Assembly: GCA_016946835.1 (NCBI GenBank)
Contig: JACVTC010000022.1
Span: 1,255,001 to 1,319,000 of the forward strand
DNA from: Neocallimastix lanati (nom. inval.)
Taxonomy: Eukaryota > Neocallimastigomycota > Neocallimastigomycetes > Neocallimastigales > Neocallimastigaceae
Reading direction: 5' to 3'
Length of the DNA: 64,000 nucleotides
Part shown: positions 46,829 through 58,647 of the stretch, in pieces
Position numbering within the stretch: the stretch's first letter is position 1
Layout: each line of letters starts with the position of its first letter
The notes under the pieces: model-generated
What the model saw: only the letters and a program-made list of their open reading frames with translations
The model's database searches: none
Told to the model about the DNA's origin: nothing
Made by a program: the position numbers and the translations under genes

Positions 46829-48118
46829 ATGTTAAATATAATAAAATATGCTGAAAGTAAACAGGGTATAGGAGACAGATCAATTGATATAAAACAACAA
46901 TCATATTGTTCATTTATTACAAGTAAATTTTTTCCATGGTTATTTTTAATTCTTTTATTCCATAAAAAAAAACGGAAAAGACCAGTAATTTTTGTTTTGT
47001 TGGGACATTATTTATTTAGATCTCTTGGTTCGTTTTTACAATATTGGATAGAAATAAGGCCAAGAGGAACAAATAGTATATGGCCTTATACTTACAGTAA
47101 TTGGTATTATTTTTATGCCCCTAGCAATGTTTTTTCTTTATTAGGTGAAATCATAGGTGATTGGTATCCGCTAATTAGAACAAAAGCAGTAACGAATAAT
47201 AAGAGAAATATAAAGATTATTACCTGCTTATGTATATTATATAATTTAGTAAAGGTATATGGTATGCTTTGTTTTTTTTCAGATTATCCAATTGATTTAA
47301 GACGTTTTGATGAAAAACATAAGGAGGTTAATGGAACAATAACATTTAAAATAAGATGGTGGGGTACTGTTATTGCTATTCAAATAGTAAGTTTATTTTA
47401 TGATTTGTCTGTAATTTATTCATTAAAATCAGGTCTTTTTGATAAATTGAAAAATCTCAGAAAGTATAATAATAATTCATTTATTGAGAAATTTAAGCAC
47501 GTATCAGAATTTCGTATTATATTATCAATGAGTGCTTCCTTATTATTTTTGCCATTTATTATAATGTTCGTTATATCACTGTATAATGAATATACTCATG
47601 GAAAAAATCCAGCAAAAATAAATCTTGAAACGCAAATAGAACAGCTTCGTCAAACTGTTCTTAGTGTTAATTTCACTTTTATGTATATTGATCAAATACT
47701 GCTTAGATGTTTTGTTGAACGTAACAGACAACCTAAAAGTAATACCATACCATGGAATTCATATAATAATAACGAGGTACAAAATATAACTCATAGATAT
47801 ACATATGAAAAGAGTGATTCATTTCAAAATATTAATAAAGCACCAGATTATAATCATAATAATAATAAGTCAATTACTACTGATGATTCACAAATAACTT
47901 GGGCTTATAATGATTATTCAGCAAATAAAAGAAATGGAAATACATCTGGTCAAAATGACTCTTCCTTTTATATAAATACAATAGAAGAAGAGACTGAAGT
48001 TAGTATTAATGATAATTCCTTATCTATGAAAAATATAGATGAGGATTATAAAATAGAGATAAATAATATAAATTTTTATAATGAAAAGAATAATGAAAAA
48101 TATCAATATTATTTTTGA
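46829..48118 (+). CDS. 7TM array protein 4, putative GPCR-like receptor
   Basis: Single-exon, 429 residues. It has seven hydrophobic helices, the TM3 signature GEIIGDWYPLIRTKAV, basic inner loops (KKKRKRP after TM1, KNLRKYNNNSFIEKFKH after TM5) and TM7 NFTFMYIDQILL. The loop before TM3 keeps the W-P pair (IWPYTYSNWY) found in all members. The tail motif is SSFYINTI, followed by an acidic run (EEETE) that is unique to this member. The two recognised pseudogene copies on either side resemble this protein more than any other, so this subgroup has duplicated and lost copies. Start ATG is chosen because MLNIIKYA aligns with MQDILKYG of protein 5. Confidence 0.85.
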   Translation: MLNIIKYAESKQGIGDRSIDIKQQSYCSFITSKFFPWLFLILLFHKKKRKRPVIFVLLGHYLFRSLGSFLQYWIEIRPRGTNSIWPYTYSNWYYFYAPSNVFSLLGEIIGDWYPLIRTKAVTNNKRNIKIITCLCILYNLVKVYGMLCFFSDYPIDLRRFDEKHKEVNGTITFKIRWWGTVIAIQIVSLFYDLSVIYSLKSGLFDKLKNLRKYNNNSFIEKFKHVSEFRIILSMSASLLFLPFIIMFVISLYNEYTHGKNPAKINLETQIEQLRQTVLSVNFTFMYIDQILLRCFVERNRQPKSNTIPWNSYNNNEVQNITHRYTYEKSDSFQNINKAPDYNHNNNKSITTDDSQITWAYNDYSANKRNGNTSGQNDSSFYINTIEEETEVSINDNSLSMKNIDEDYKIEINNINFYNEKNNEKYQYYF

Positions 48119-49114
48119 ACATCCTTATACCAATTATATATATATATATTGAAAAAAAATAAAATAAAAAAAATTTTTTTTTAACTTGCATTGCATATAA
48201 AATATTTATAAATATTTCAAATTAATTATATTTAATATAATTGAATAAATATAATGTATATAAAATTTTATAAATTAGAAATGTCATATTTAAATTAATT
48301 ATAATAGCTTGTTAAACAGGAATAAAACTTTAAAATAAATTTTTATTAATTGTTTTAATAAATACATTTCTAATTGAATATATTATAATACATGAATAAG
48401 AGTTTATCAAATAAAAAAATAAAAAGAAAATGTATATATTAATAAAAATAAATAAATATTTTTTTAATAAAGATCAAAATAAATTATTAATAGTTTTATT
48501 AAAAATATTAAGTAAATTTAGTTCAAAAATATACTTTTAATATTTTTGAATATTTGATTTATTTATTTTTGTATGTTTAATTTTGACATTTTACAAAATT
48601 ACTTTATTATGTATAATACGAACAACAATATCTTAAAAATTTATAAAAATTTTAAATTTATTATTAACCTTTATTTTAAATATATTTAAATCTTTCGTTG
48701 GTATTGAAAATAATTTATTTGTTATTAAATAATGAGATAATTAACCTGAATAGTAATAAGAAATTAGATTCTATTAATATAAGTGCATAATTATAATATA
48801 CAAAATAAGAATTAATAATGTAATATTTATATACTATGTAATTTTATAAGATATTAACCATTTATAAATCTTTTATTATATTTTTAAATATACTTTATTT
48901 AATACCAAAGAAATTGGAGCTAAAGATATTATTTAAAGATGGTTTATTACAATATATTTAATTCAAGATATTATATTACTTTCAAATTAAAAAAATTTTT
49001 TCTCAATAAAATAAAATCCTATTGTAATAATTATAGTTTTATATTATTAATTGAAAGCAACTTTAGAATATATTTCTTGTAATTAGAATAGTATTGGTCT
49101 AATGGTTTAAAAAA

Positions 49115-49664
49115 ATTCCATGTTTAGGATTAACTGGTAAAATTCTAGATTATAATAATGATTATAATCCATTCTTAAAAACAAAAGCTGTAAATGATAT
49201 TAATACTAAAATGAGATTTATATATTTTAAATGAATTATATAATTTAATTATAGTATTTGATATTTACTGATATTTTATGAAAATTCCATTAATTCTAGG
49301 AATTCATATTGATATATACCGAATAAAAGTTTATTGTATCACACAAAATATTAAAAATCTTTAAATTTCGGCGGGGTACAGTCTTTATAATGTATATAAT
49401 GTATAGTTTCTTATATGATTTATTAGTAATATAGTCGTTAAAATAATAGAAACAAGTTTTTTTTTTAAATAAATTTAATGATTAGCAATATTTAAGTAAA
49501 ATTTTTTTTTTTTTTTTAGAAAAAAATTAAGTAAATATTATTTGAAATAATTTATTTCATCTTATTATCTGTCTTTATAATTTTTTTACCATTTCTTAGC
49601 TATCTTTCTATCTATGAAAATAATTTTTGGAAAAGATCCCTCTAATATAAAATGCAATAAATGA
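49115..49664 (+). pseudogene. Decayed 7TM array copy B (TM3-TM6)
   Basis: Reads GKILDYNNDYNPFLKTKAVN, the counterpart of GEIIGDWYPLIRTKAVTN, then IIYNL (TM4), then FRRGTVFIMYIMYSFLYDLL followed by a stop and SLK, the counterpart of IRWWGTVIAIQIVSLFYDLS, and finally IIFGKDPSNIKC matching YTHGKNPAKIN. Stops and frameshifts are frequent. Weak similarity may start at about 48905. It follows protein 4 on the same strand. The Trp codons of RWW have become CGG. Confidence 0.75.
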
Positions 49665-50162
49665 TTATATAAATATATATTACTAAATATATTAAAATTA
49701 TCTATTATTTTAAATTAAATCTAAAATTAATTCCAGTTAATAATAAATAAAGTTTATTAGTAATTAAGATTTTATAAACTTATAAACTATTTAATGAAGA
49801 TTTTACTTAAAATTTTAATAGAAATTGTTTAATATTGATTCTTTTTTTTTTATATATATTATAAATAAATTAATCTAATAAAAATTTTGCCTAAATTGTT
49901 TAATATTGATTCTTTTTTTTTTTTATATATATTATAAATAAATTAATCTAATAAAAATTTTGCCTAAGTTATAATGAAATTAAACTAATTAATTCCATTA
50001 AAAAATTGTTTTACATAAAATTCAAAAAAGATAATAGCAATATAATCTAATTAGACTTATTATTATTATTAAATTTTATAAATAAATTTCTTTTTCTAAA
50101 GAAAAAATAAATGAAATATATAAATATCTTTTTCTTTAAAAAAAAAATGAAATAAACAGTAA

Positions 50163-50202
<40 letters not shown>

Positions 50203-50315
50203 ATTACTAAAATATAAATAATTATTATATTTTTCATACAAAAATTTTATCATTTTAGTTGAAGATATAAAAAATTATTTATTTTTATCTAATATTATTA
50301 ATTTAAAAATAATGA

Positions 50316-50365
<50 letters not shown>

Positions 50366-50559
50366 TATATAAATATAATTATAAAATATTATATATAATA
50401 AAAAAATGTTTTTTTTTCATATATTTCACTACTAATAATTATTAATGGAAACCTTTAATATAATAGTTTTATTAAATCAGAAAATGACAAATTATACTTA
50501 AATTTAATTATATATTAATAAATATAATTTAAATTTTATTTAAATGTTTTTTTAAAACA

Positions 50560-50815
50560 AATATATATCCCAATAAATTTCACTCATTTATCAATTTATC
50601 TTTCCAAACTATAACAAATTAAAAAATAACTAAGTAATATTGACATATCAGCAAAACTTGAAAAATTCAATCTAACATTTAAACAAATGTTATTCATAAT
50701 ATAAATCAAAAATTTCAACAATCTACAACATGTATTCCTAATTAAACTTTAAATAAAGGTTCATTTTTTAATGAATCTAGTAATGATAAATATTTATATT
50801 AAAATCAATTTTTTT
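50560..50815 (+). pseudogene. Possible further coding relic
   Basis: A slightly richer patch reads SAKLEKFNLTFKQMLFI and, in another frame, QKFQQSTTCIPN then TLNKGSFFNESSNDKYLY with stops between. The Ser/Asn-rich end resembles array-protein tails, so it might be the tail of copy B or of another lost copy. The evidence is weak. Confidence 0.25.
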
Positions 50816-51139
50816 TAACAATGTTAATAACTTATATATAAAAATACTAATTTTTCTAATTTATTAATTATAAAAATATTAATTTTTCTATTTTCTTAAT
50901 TGAAAAAAAAAAAAAAAAGATGATTACTATAAATTGAAGATTTATAACAGTACCTCAAAAATGTGGCTATTATATATTAAAATATATATAAATTAAAAAT
51001 ATGAAAAAAAAAAAAAAATAAAATAATTTAAATTGATAAAGAAAATATAGAAAAAAAGAAAAAAAATAAAATAATTTAAATTGATAAAGAAAATATATTA
51101 ATATATATATATATAATTAGTATTATGAAATGATAAAAC

Positions 51140-51554
51140 AATTTATCTTTGATTAAAAATATAATAATAATAATATAGCAATAATAATAAAAGAAAAAAC
51201 AAATTTTTTTTTATATCATTAAATATATATAAATATATTTAAAATTTTATAAATTTAATCAATATCATGTTTTTAATAAATATTTAAAATTTTAAATATT
51301 TATTAAAATCATGATATTGACATGATATTGATTCTTTGATTAAAAATATAATAATAATAATAATATAGATATTGATCTTTGATTAAAAATATAATAATAA
51401 TAATAATATAGCAATAATAATAAAAGAAAAAATGAATTTTTTTATATATCATTAAATATATATAAATATATTAAAAATTTTATATTAATCAATATCATGT
51501 TTTTAATAAATATTTAAAATTTTAAATATTTATTAAAAACATGATATTGATTAA
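51140..51554. repeat. Duplicated segment ending in a 70-bp palindrome
   Basis: A segment of about 200 bases starting tctttgattaaaaatataat is present twice (about 51147-51330 and 51368-51554). The second copy ends in a perfect palindrome, 51485-51554, with 35-base arms and no spacer (ttaatcaatatcatgttttt...). The first copy has the same palindrome with a mismatch and a repeated catgatattga. Confidence 0.85.
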
Positions 51555-52444
51555 ATTTATATATATAATTTTAAATTATATATTACATAGTTGCGGATTG
51601 TATTAATTGTACCTGACTTCACTTTTATTTAAAATTTGAATTATTAAAAATAAAATAATTATTATATAAATTAATTGATTTTCTATTATACTATATATAA
51701 TATTAATTTTCTTTATGCTCTTTTATACAATACTTAAATTCATTTTATTTCCTTTTATGTGATTAATATTAATTCATTTTCTTTTTCTATTAATAACTAT
51801 TAAAGCAATAAGAAACTTATACATTTTCATTACTAACTTTTAATTTTGTATATGTATATAAATATATTTTATTAAAAAGTAAAAAATGAATGACTTCAAA
51901 ATTGGGATTACTAATATATTTTAACACAAAAAAAAAAAAAAATAATACTATTAATTATTTGAAAATATAAATACTTTAAAAATAACTATATTATCACTGA
52001 TGAAATATAATCAAAAAATAATATATATATTTAAAATATTTAAAATATTTATGTAAAAAAGTTATTTCATTAGTAATATTAAATAACTAATAAAAAGTTA
52101 TTTCATTTGTAATAGTAATAACTAATAATAATTTGTACTTTTAAATACTTTTTTTTTATGGTTCAAATTATTATTAATATTTTAATTATGGATAATTATT
52201 CATAATTATTAATTAAATAACTAAAAATAATTTTTAATAATTAAAAAATACCAACCGTTAGTAATTAATATATATTTTTAGTTAATCAATAATATTAGTT
52301 TTATAATTAAATAATATAATTTATTAAATATTAAATATATTTAATTAACCTTAATATTGTTATTATATAAAAATTATGTTTAATTATTCAAGTTTATTAT
52401 AAACTTTATACATAATAAAATTTTAATATTAATGATTTTATTAC

Positions 52445-52506
<62 letters not shown>

Positions 52507-52813
52507 GTATAATTTGAAAATAAAAATAAAATATTTTGATATATATATAAAAAAAAATAAAAACTTTTTACATACTTAAAATTTTCATTTAAAAAAAAAA
52601 AAAAAACTTTTTACATATTTAAAATTTTCATTTAAAAAAAAAAAAAAAAGATTTTATATAAACATGAACTATAATTATTGCAATTAATTTTTTATAGTTA
52701 TTTCAAATTAATAATATTATTTCTCAATTTATGGAAATGTTAAATAAATAATGAATATTATTAAAGCCTCTATTAATTTATTCCAATTATTATGATCATC
52801 TTTTTTCAAGAAT

Positions 52814-52849
<36 letters not shown>

Positions 52850-54118
52850 TATAGGCTTAAATGATTATATATATTAATTATTGACATTTTTAATATTTTA
52901 GGAAAAATCATTATATAAAGAAAAATAATAATTTATAATAACATTAATTAAAAATAATAATAAATAAAACAATAATACTTCAAATTATAATAATTATTAT
53001 TAATAAATATCTAATTATAATGTAAAATATAAAATTATAAATAAATAGATTTTTAAAACCTCTAAAATTAATAATATAAAAAATAATATTGAAATAATAT
53101 TAAAAATAAATTTAATGTCACCATTTTAAAACGGATTTACTAATTTTTATTTTTATTTTTATTGTTTAGTTTTTTTTTTTTTTTTAAATTAATTCTTTTT
53201 TGGCTTTTTTCTTATTTTATTTTATTTTTTGTTTTTTTAAATCTCATTTAATAAAAATTTAATTTTTTTTATTAAATTTTTTTCCAATTTATAATATTAA
53301 AAATAATTTTTCTGATACGAACATTGGAAAAGCAAACTATTATTTAATTATTAAATATATTAAAATAAATTAAAAAATTTAATTAAAGAGTAATATATAT
53401 AAATTATCTTTTCATATTATCTTTAATGATTTTTTTAATATATAATAATATTTCATTCGGTAAAAAATTAAATTATCATATTATAAAGACATAAAATAAT
53501 TTTTTTTTAATTTTATGAATGAATATAATAAAAAAAAAAAAAAAATGAAAAATGACATTCTTATTATTTATATCTTATTATTTATATAGATAAAGTTTTA
53601 ATTAATATAAGTTTATGAAAATTGTTATTATAAAATTTATTAAAAGATATAAATATGAAGATAAAAAAATAAATTCATTTAAATAAATGAAATAATATAA
53701 TAAATTAGCTAACATAAAAAATTTAATATAAAATAAAAAGCAGGTTTATTAACTTTATGATAAATATAAAAAGAACTATATTAGTAAAAACAAATTAAAT
53801 AGATTAATATGCATATCATTAACGAATTAATTAAAGAGTAATATAAATAAGTAAATTTTAATTAAAATATTATGCATAAATATAATATTATTAATCACAT
53901 AATTGAAATTTAAGTCATAATAAAACTATAAAAACAAGTTTTTTTTCTTTAGTTTTAGATAAGGAAATTTTTAAAGATAAATAAAAATATATAGATCGTA
54001 AATATTTATGATCTATATACTATATTTTTAAAGTATTTATTATTGAATGTGTATATAGTAAAAAGAAGTGAAAATAAATATAATTGAATAAATAAATATT
54101 ATTTATTATAATTTAAAA

Positions 54119-55483
54119 ATGCAAGATATTCTTAAATATGGATTAAGCCTTTCACCATCTCCTGCATCAAATAAATTTGAATACATAGATGGTTGGCAAA
54201 AAATTTTTAACGCATTTATAATGAGTTCCTATTTTCCATGGGTCTGCTTAATATTAATTATAAATGGAAGAAATTGGAAAAAGCCTGTAATCCTTATTTT
54301 AATAGGAAATTGGTTCTTCAGAGGCATTGGTGATATATTAATGGCATCAATGGATGTAAGACCACATGAACCTGACACCTATTGGCCATTTTCACGTATA
54401 AATTGGTATGTTGGTTATACCTTTGCTCATGTTTTTTGGTTTCTTGGTGAAATAATTGGGGATTGGTATCCATTAATGAGAACAAAAATAGTAACAAATA
54501 ATAAAAAGAAAATGATATGGGTTTATATCACTTGCATATTTTATAATTTTACAAAAGTTCTTGCAATGTTTTGTGGATTTATCAATTTTCCTATAAATTT
54601 GAAGGTAACAGATGAAAAAGCAGTAACAACAGATGATATAAATGAATATAACATTGCATGGTGGTCAATTATAGCTCTTATGCATTTTGCAAGTTGTTTA
54701 TACGATTTATCAATAATTATAACATTAAATTCAAGTCTTCCTAAATCAATAACAAAAATTGATAATTACAGAAAAATTGGATTTTTAGAAAAATTTAAAA
54801 AAATATCGGAATTCCGTATAATTTTTTCAATGTTAGCATCTCTAATCTTTTTACCTTTTGTGACAACTTTTGTCATCTTCCTCATTTTAGATTTTAGAAG
54901 TGAGAACTCTAAATATATTCAAAAATCAGATGCTGAAATTGAACAGTTGAGAATAGCAGTACTTAATTTTAATTATGCATTAATGTATATGGATCAAATA
55001 TTACTTAGATATTACATGGGACGTTCCAAAAAAGGAAGTTCTTCGGGACGTTCTATGGGAAGTACTACTTTGGGAGCTTCTATGGGAAGTACTATAGGAC
55101 GTTCTATAGGAAGTATAATGGAACGTTCATTGGGTCGTTCCATGAAAAGTACTTTGGATCGTTATAATAGCGAATATATTTCCTATAATTCAAAATTTAA
55201 TAACTCTACAGAAACCTTATTTAAAGAATCTCAATCCCAACAATATATTTCAGATAAAAATAGTATAATGACATATTATTATTCTGAAAATAGTAATAAT
55301 GATTATTATTCCCAAAAATCTTTATCCTATTCAATTGACGATAAACCAATATTGCAAAATAGCAATATAAATATTAGTTATTCAAGCATTCCAAGGAGTA
55401 GTGATATCTTCTTCAGTATCAATAACGAAAACAAAAAAGATTCTTCCTTTTATTTATATAATTTAAAAAATAATAAATATTAG
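54119..55483 (+). CDS. 7TM array protein 5, putative GPCR-like receptor
   Basis: Single-exon, 454 residues. It has seven hydrophobic helices with basic inner loops (NGRNWKKP after TM1). The TM3 signature is present as GEIIGDWYPLMRTKIV, the only member with Ile in place of the usual Ala. TM7 has NYALMYMDQILL. The tail begins with a distinctive Gly/Ser/Arg-rich block of about 45 residues (GRSMGST, GASMGST, GRSIGSI, GRSMKST) absent from the other members; its Arg-x-x-Ser spacing could suit basophilic kinases. The shared motif SSFYLYNL is within the last 12 residues. It starts MQDILKYG, close to MQDIIYIS of protein 6. Confidence 0.85.
   Translation: MQDILKYGLSLSPSPASNKFEYIDGWQKIFNAFIMSSYFPWVCLILIINGRNWKKPVILILIGNWFFRGIGDILMASMDVRPHEPDTYWPFSRINWYVGYTFAHVFWFLGEIIGDWYPLMRTKIVTNNKKKMIWVYITCIFYNFTKVLAMFCGFINFPINLKVTDEKAVTTDDINEYNIAWWSIIALMHFASCLYDLSIIITLNSSLPKSITKIDNYRKIGFLEKFKKISEFRIIFSMLASLIFLPFVTTFVIFLILDFRSENSKYIQKSDAEIEQLRIAVLNFNYALMYMDQILLRYYMGRSKKGSSSGRSMGSTTLGASMGSTIGRSIGSIMERSLGRSMKSTLDRYNSEYISYNSKFNNSTETLFKESQSQQYISDKNSIMTYYYSENSNNDYYSQKSLSYSIDDKPILQNSNINISYSSIPRSSDIFFSINNENKKDSSFYLYNLKNNKY
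55015..55165 (+). repeat. In-frame Gly-Arg-Ser-x repeats in array protein 5
   Basis: Degenerate repeats of ggacgttctatgggaagtac encode GRSMGST-type units. The base composition is visibly richer in G and C than the rest of the gene, suggesting local expansion of a short ancestral unit. Confidence 0.85.
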
Positions 55484-56244
55484 ATTATATTTTTTTTTAT
55501 ATATTATAGAAATCAAATAATTTAGATTATTTGATAATGATTAATAATTTTCTCTAATTATAGATTTGTATATAAAATATAATATTTTTTAAAAATTTAT
55601 AATCATAGTAAAATAATTATTATATTTAATAATTAAAATTTACCAAAAATTTTTGCTAAAATAAGTAAAACATAGAAATTAAAAGAAATTTTTTTTCTAT
55701 ATATAATTATTATTAGAAGTATTGAAGTTATAATAGATATTAACATTTAAATGCATGGAATGTTTGTTTTCTTTAAGTATATAGATATATAGATATATAT
55801 AAATTTAGAAAAAAAAAAAGTTTATTATATCTATAATTAAAATAGAAAAAAAAAAAAAAGTTTATTATATTTATAATTAAAATTATTTCAATAAACTTTT
55901 AATAAAATTATTGTATATATCCATATATGTTATTAATATTTTATAAATTATTACGACCTGTAAATTTTAAATTCCACTTTTTTCTTTTTTTTTTTTTTTT
56001 TTTTTATAATATATTGAAAAATAGTATTTTTTTTTTTTATAAATGTATAATACAGAAAATCTAAATTAAATAAGAATAAACAAAAACGGAATATAATAAA
56101 AATAATGGAAAAGTTAATTAAATAATAAATAATAAATAATAAGTAATAAATAATATATAATATATAATATATAATAAATAATATATAATAAATAATATAT
56201 AATATATAATATATAATATGTAATATAATAAATAATTGATAAAT

Positions 56245-56261
56245 ACTACTAAATAACAAAT
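56245..56261. repeat. Target-site duplication, left copy
   Basis: actactaaataacaaat, 17 bases, repeated exactly at 56689-56705 on the other side of the SINE-like element. Confidence 0.9.
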
Positions 56262-56688
56262 TTTTTTTTTTTTTTTTTATAGACTGAAGACTTTGGTCTT
56301 CCCCATACAGTAATATGGGTGTATGATTAACTGCCATACCGGTACGGCGTCGACGCTCTCAACTCCCCATAAGCAAAGAAACTCCATATAGAAGCACCCT
56401 ACGCGATCCTCGAGGGAAAGCAGAGCCAACTATAGGTGGCGTCCTTGCCATCCCAGAGGAGCTGGACACTGTAAATCCTCTCAGACAAGGCTTACGCAAT
56501 GGGATTCTAATAGTGTTAGAAATATAGAAAACTTAGAAAGTATACCTACCTGAGTATCGTTTAACCCCTAACCTTTCACGCAAAACCCAAAGGGAAAAAT
56601 CGTGAAGATATGATACTTGTGGGGGTCGATCCAGAGACCTTTGGTATGATAAGCCAACGACTTAACAACCCAGGATAAGAACTGGATG
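56262..56688 (-). mobile_element. SINE-like retroposon with tRNA-like head and poly(A) tail
   Basis: A 427-bp insertion, far less AT-rich than its surroundings, flanked by a perfect 17-bp target-site duplication. Read on the minus strand, it starts at 56688. An A-box-like segment (TTGTTAAGTCGTTGG, 56668-56654) and a B-box-like segment (GGATCGACCC, 56632-56623) follow at tRNA-like spacing, suggesting a tRNA-derived RNA polymerase III promoter. The middle includes GAAAGGTTAGGGGTTAAACG and a block ending ACACCCATATTACTGTATGG. The 3' end is a run of A (T on the plus strand, 56262-56278). The last part matches the tail of the LINE relic at 42271-42522, as expected if the SINE uses that LINE's machinery. 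An open frame across it is accidental. Confidence 0.85.
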
Positions 56689-56705
56689 ACTACTAAATAA
56701 CAAAT
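56689..56705. repeat. Target-site duplication, right copy
   Basis: actactaaataacaaat, identical to 56245-56261. Confidence 0.9.
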
Positions 56706-56714
56706 AGTAAATAG

Positions 56715-56717
<3 letters not shown>

Positions 56718-56798
<81 letters not shown>
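56718..56798 (+). repeat. 81-base T homopolymer
   Basis: Uninterrupted T run 13 bases beyond the SINE target-site duplication. It ends at acagccgcaatt, so it may be the poly(A) tail of another minus-strand retroposon, or plain slippage or assembly collapse. Confidence 0.9.
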
Positions 56799-56801
<3 letters not shown>

Positions 56802-57004
56802 GCCGCAATTTTTACAAACTTTAATCTTTATTTATTTATTCATTTATTAATTTGATGAATATTTTTTTTAAAAAAAAAAAAAAAAAAAACACAGAATTAA
56901 TAAAAAAAATAAATATTATTTGTCTAATTAGAATATAATAAGATTTTAAAATAGTAAAAGTGAAATAGAAAAAAGTAAATATTCAAAATATAGTGTATAA
57001 ATAA

Positions 57005-57187
57005 ATTCAAAAAAGGTTCATAGTCAACAAACCTCACTTCCAAGATTATAAGATTTCTGTTTAAAAGGGAATTCTTATTCCGGGTTAAGGTTTGAATTGA
57101 CTCTCTGAAAGAAATTATGGTCTTTTCCTTCAGAGGCATTGGGCCATGTTAGCCTCTCTTACTGTATTTTCAGCATTTACGCTCTAA
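57005..57187. other. Composition island of unknown origin
   Basis: About 180 bases with clearly more G and C than the flanks (for example ccgggttaaggtttgaattg and aggcattgggccatgttagc). A B-box-like ggtttgaattgac lies at 57089-57102, but no clear A box or poly(A) tail is seen. Probably an old retroposon or coding relic. Confidence 0.45.
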
Positions 57188-57605
57188 ATAGTAAATAGTA
57201 AATAGAAAATAGAAAATATATAATAAATAAAATTTATTAGTACAAAAAAATTATAAAATTAATTATATTTTTTTATCTATTTAATAAATATATATATAAA
57301 ATAGATATATATATATATATTTTTTTTTTTTTTAAATATTTATTATATTATTTTTTCCTATAAAATTACAATATATTAATAAATTTAAATATAAAATAAA
57401 ACAAATTAAAATTTTTGTTTTTCTCGAAAATGAAAAAATATTAATTACAAAAAATACAAAATAAAACGAAATACATGAAAAGATTTATGTATATTTAAAT
57501 GGAAATATAATTTTGTGGAATATTTATCAAATAGAAATAAAAAAAAAAATAATTTATTTTATTTTGGTATAAAATATATATATATATATAAAATAACTAT
57601 AAGAC

Positions 57606-57618
57606 CATTTTTAGTATA

Positions 57619-57656
<38 letters not shown>

Positions 57657-57663
57657 TTATTAC

Positions 57664-57751
<88 letters not shown>
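57606..57751 (+). repeat. (TTTA)n followed by (ATT)n microsatellites
   Basis: A TTTA array passes directly into about 28 copies of ATT. Non-coding. Confidence 0.9.
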
Positions 57752-57753
<2 letters not shown>

Positions 57754-58058
57754 ATTTCTTTATGGAAATTAGGAAAAAAGATTAAAAAAATGGCTGTAAA
57801 CATAAATAGTAAAAATTAATATGTTTGTACCAAAAGAACATTTTTTTAAATAAATTAAATAATTTTCAAAATAGAAAAAAATATATATATGTAAATGAAC
57901 AATATATATTATATTATATTATAATTAATTTGAAGAATAGATTTTACTTTAAAGTTTTTTTTTTTTTTTTTTAATTATAATTAATTATATATATTGACTT
58001 TATATATGTTAATTAATATTTTTGATATATTGTGTATTATTTTATTGTTTTAAAAATT

Positions 58059-58095
<37 letters not shown>

Positions 58096-58150
<55 letters not shown>
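58096..58150 (+). repeat. (AAT)n microsatellite upstream of array protein 6
   Basis: About 18 copies of AAT following a 36-base A run, some 500 bases before the start codon. Confidence 0.9.
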
Positions 58151-58647
58151 TTTGTATAAAATTTTAAAATAAAATGTTAACAAAAATAGTAATGAATAAA
58201 GATAAAATTATTACAAATATATATAAATTGAATATTATGTCATAATATTAAAAAATCATATTCAAATTTGTGTAACAATTACACTACCAAAAAAAGTTTA
58301 ATATAAAAAATGAAAATAAAAATATATAAACAAAAAAAAATGTTCATTTTAGAATAAAAAAAAAACAAAAAAACAAAAAAACAAAAAGTTACTTTAATAA
58401 ATAAAAATAAAAAACAATAATTGGCATAAAAACTGTGAGAAGTTATAAGAAACAGATAAAATTTAATTTAAAAAAAAAAAAAATAAAAGATATAAAGAAT
58501 TTTACAAATGTTGTTTACATATAATTATTTATTAGTTTACATATAATTATTAAGTAGTTTTCCTATAATTATTAAGTACTATAGAAAATAGAAAAAACTT
58601 ATAAATAATATAAGAAATCTTAATAAATCATAAATAATAAATAGAAA

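Larger units (their letters stand above)
48119..54118. other. AT-rich intergenic region around pseudogene B
   Basis: Apart from the pseudogene and palindrome listed separately, I see only low-complexity AT sequence, a 67-base duplication at 49828-49965 (attgattctttttttt), an ATT run at 50317-50350, a (TA)n run at 52470-52500 and long A and T runs. No promoter element for the gene at 54119 is recognised. Confidence 0.65.
55484..58647. other. Intergenic region between array proteins 5 and 6
   Basis: Contains the SINE-like element, the 81-base T run, a composition island and microsatellites, listed separately. 55484-56244 includes a (TAATATA)n low-complexity block at 56120-56235. Nothing else is recognised. 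Confidence 0.7.
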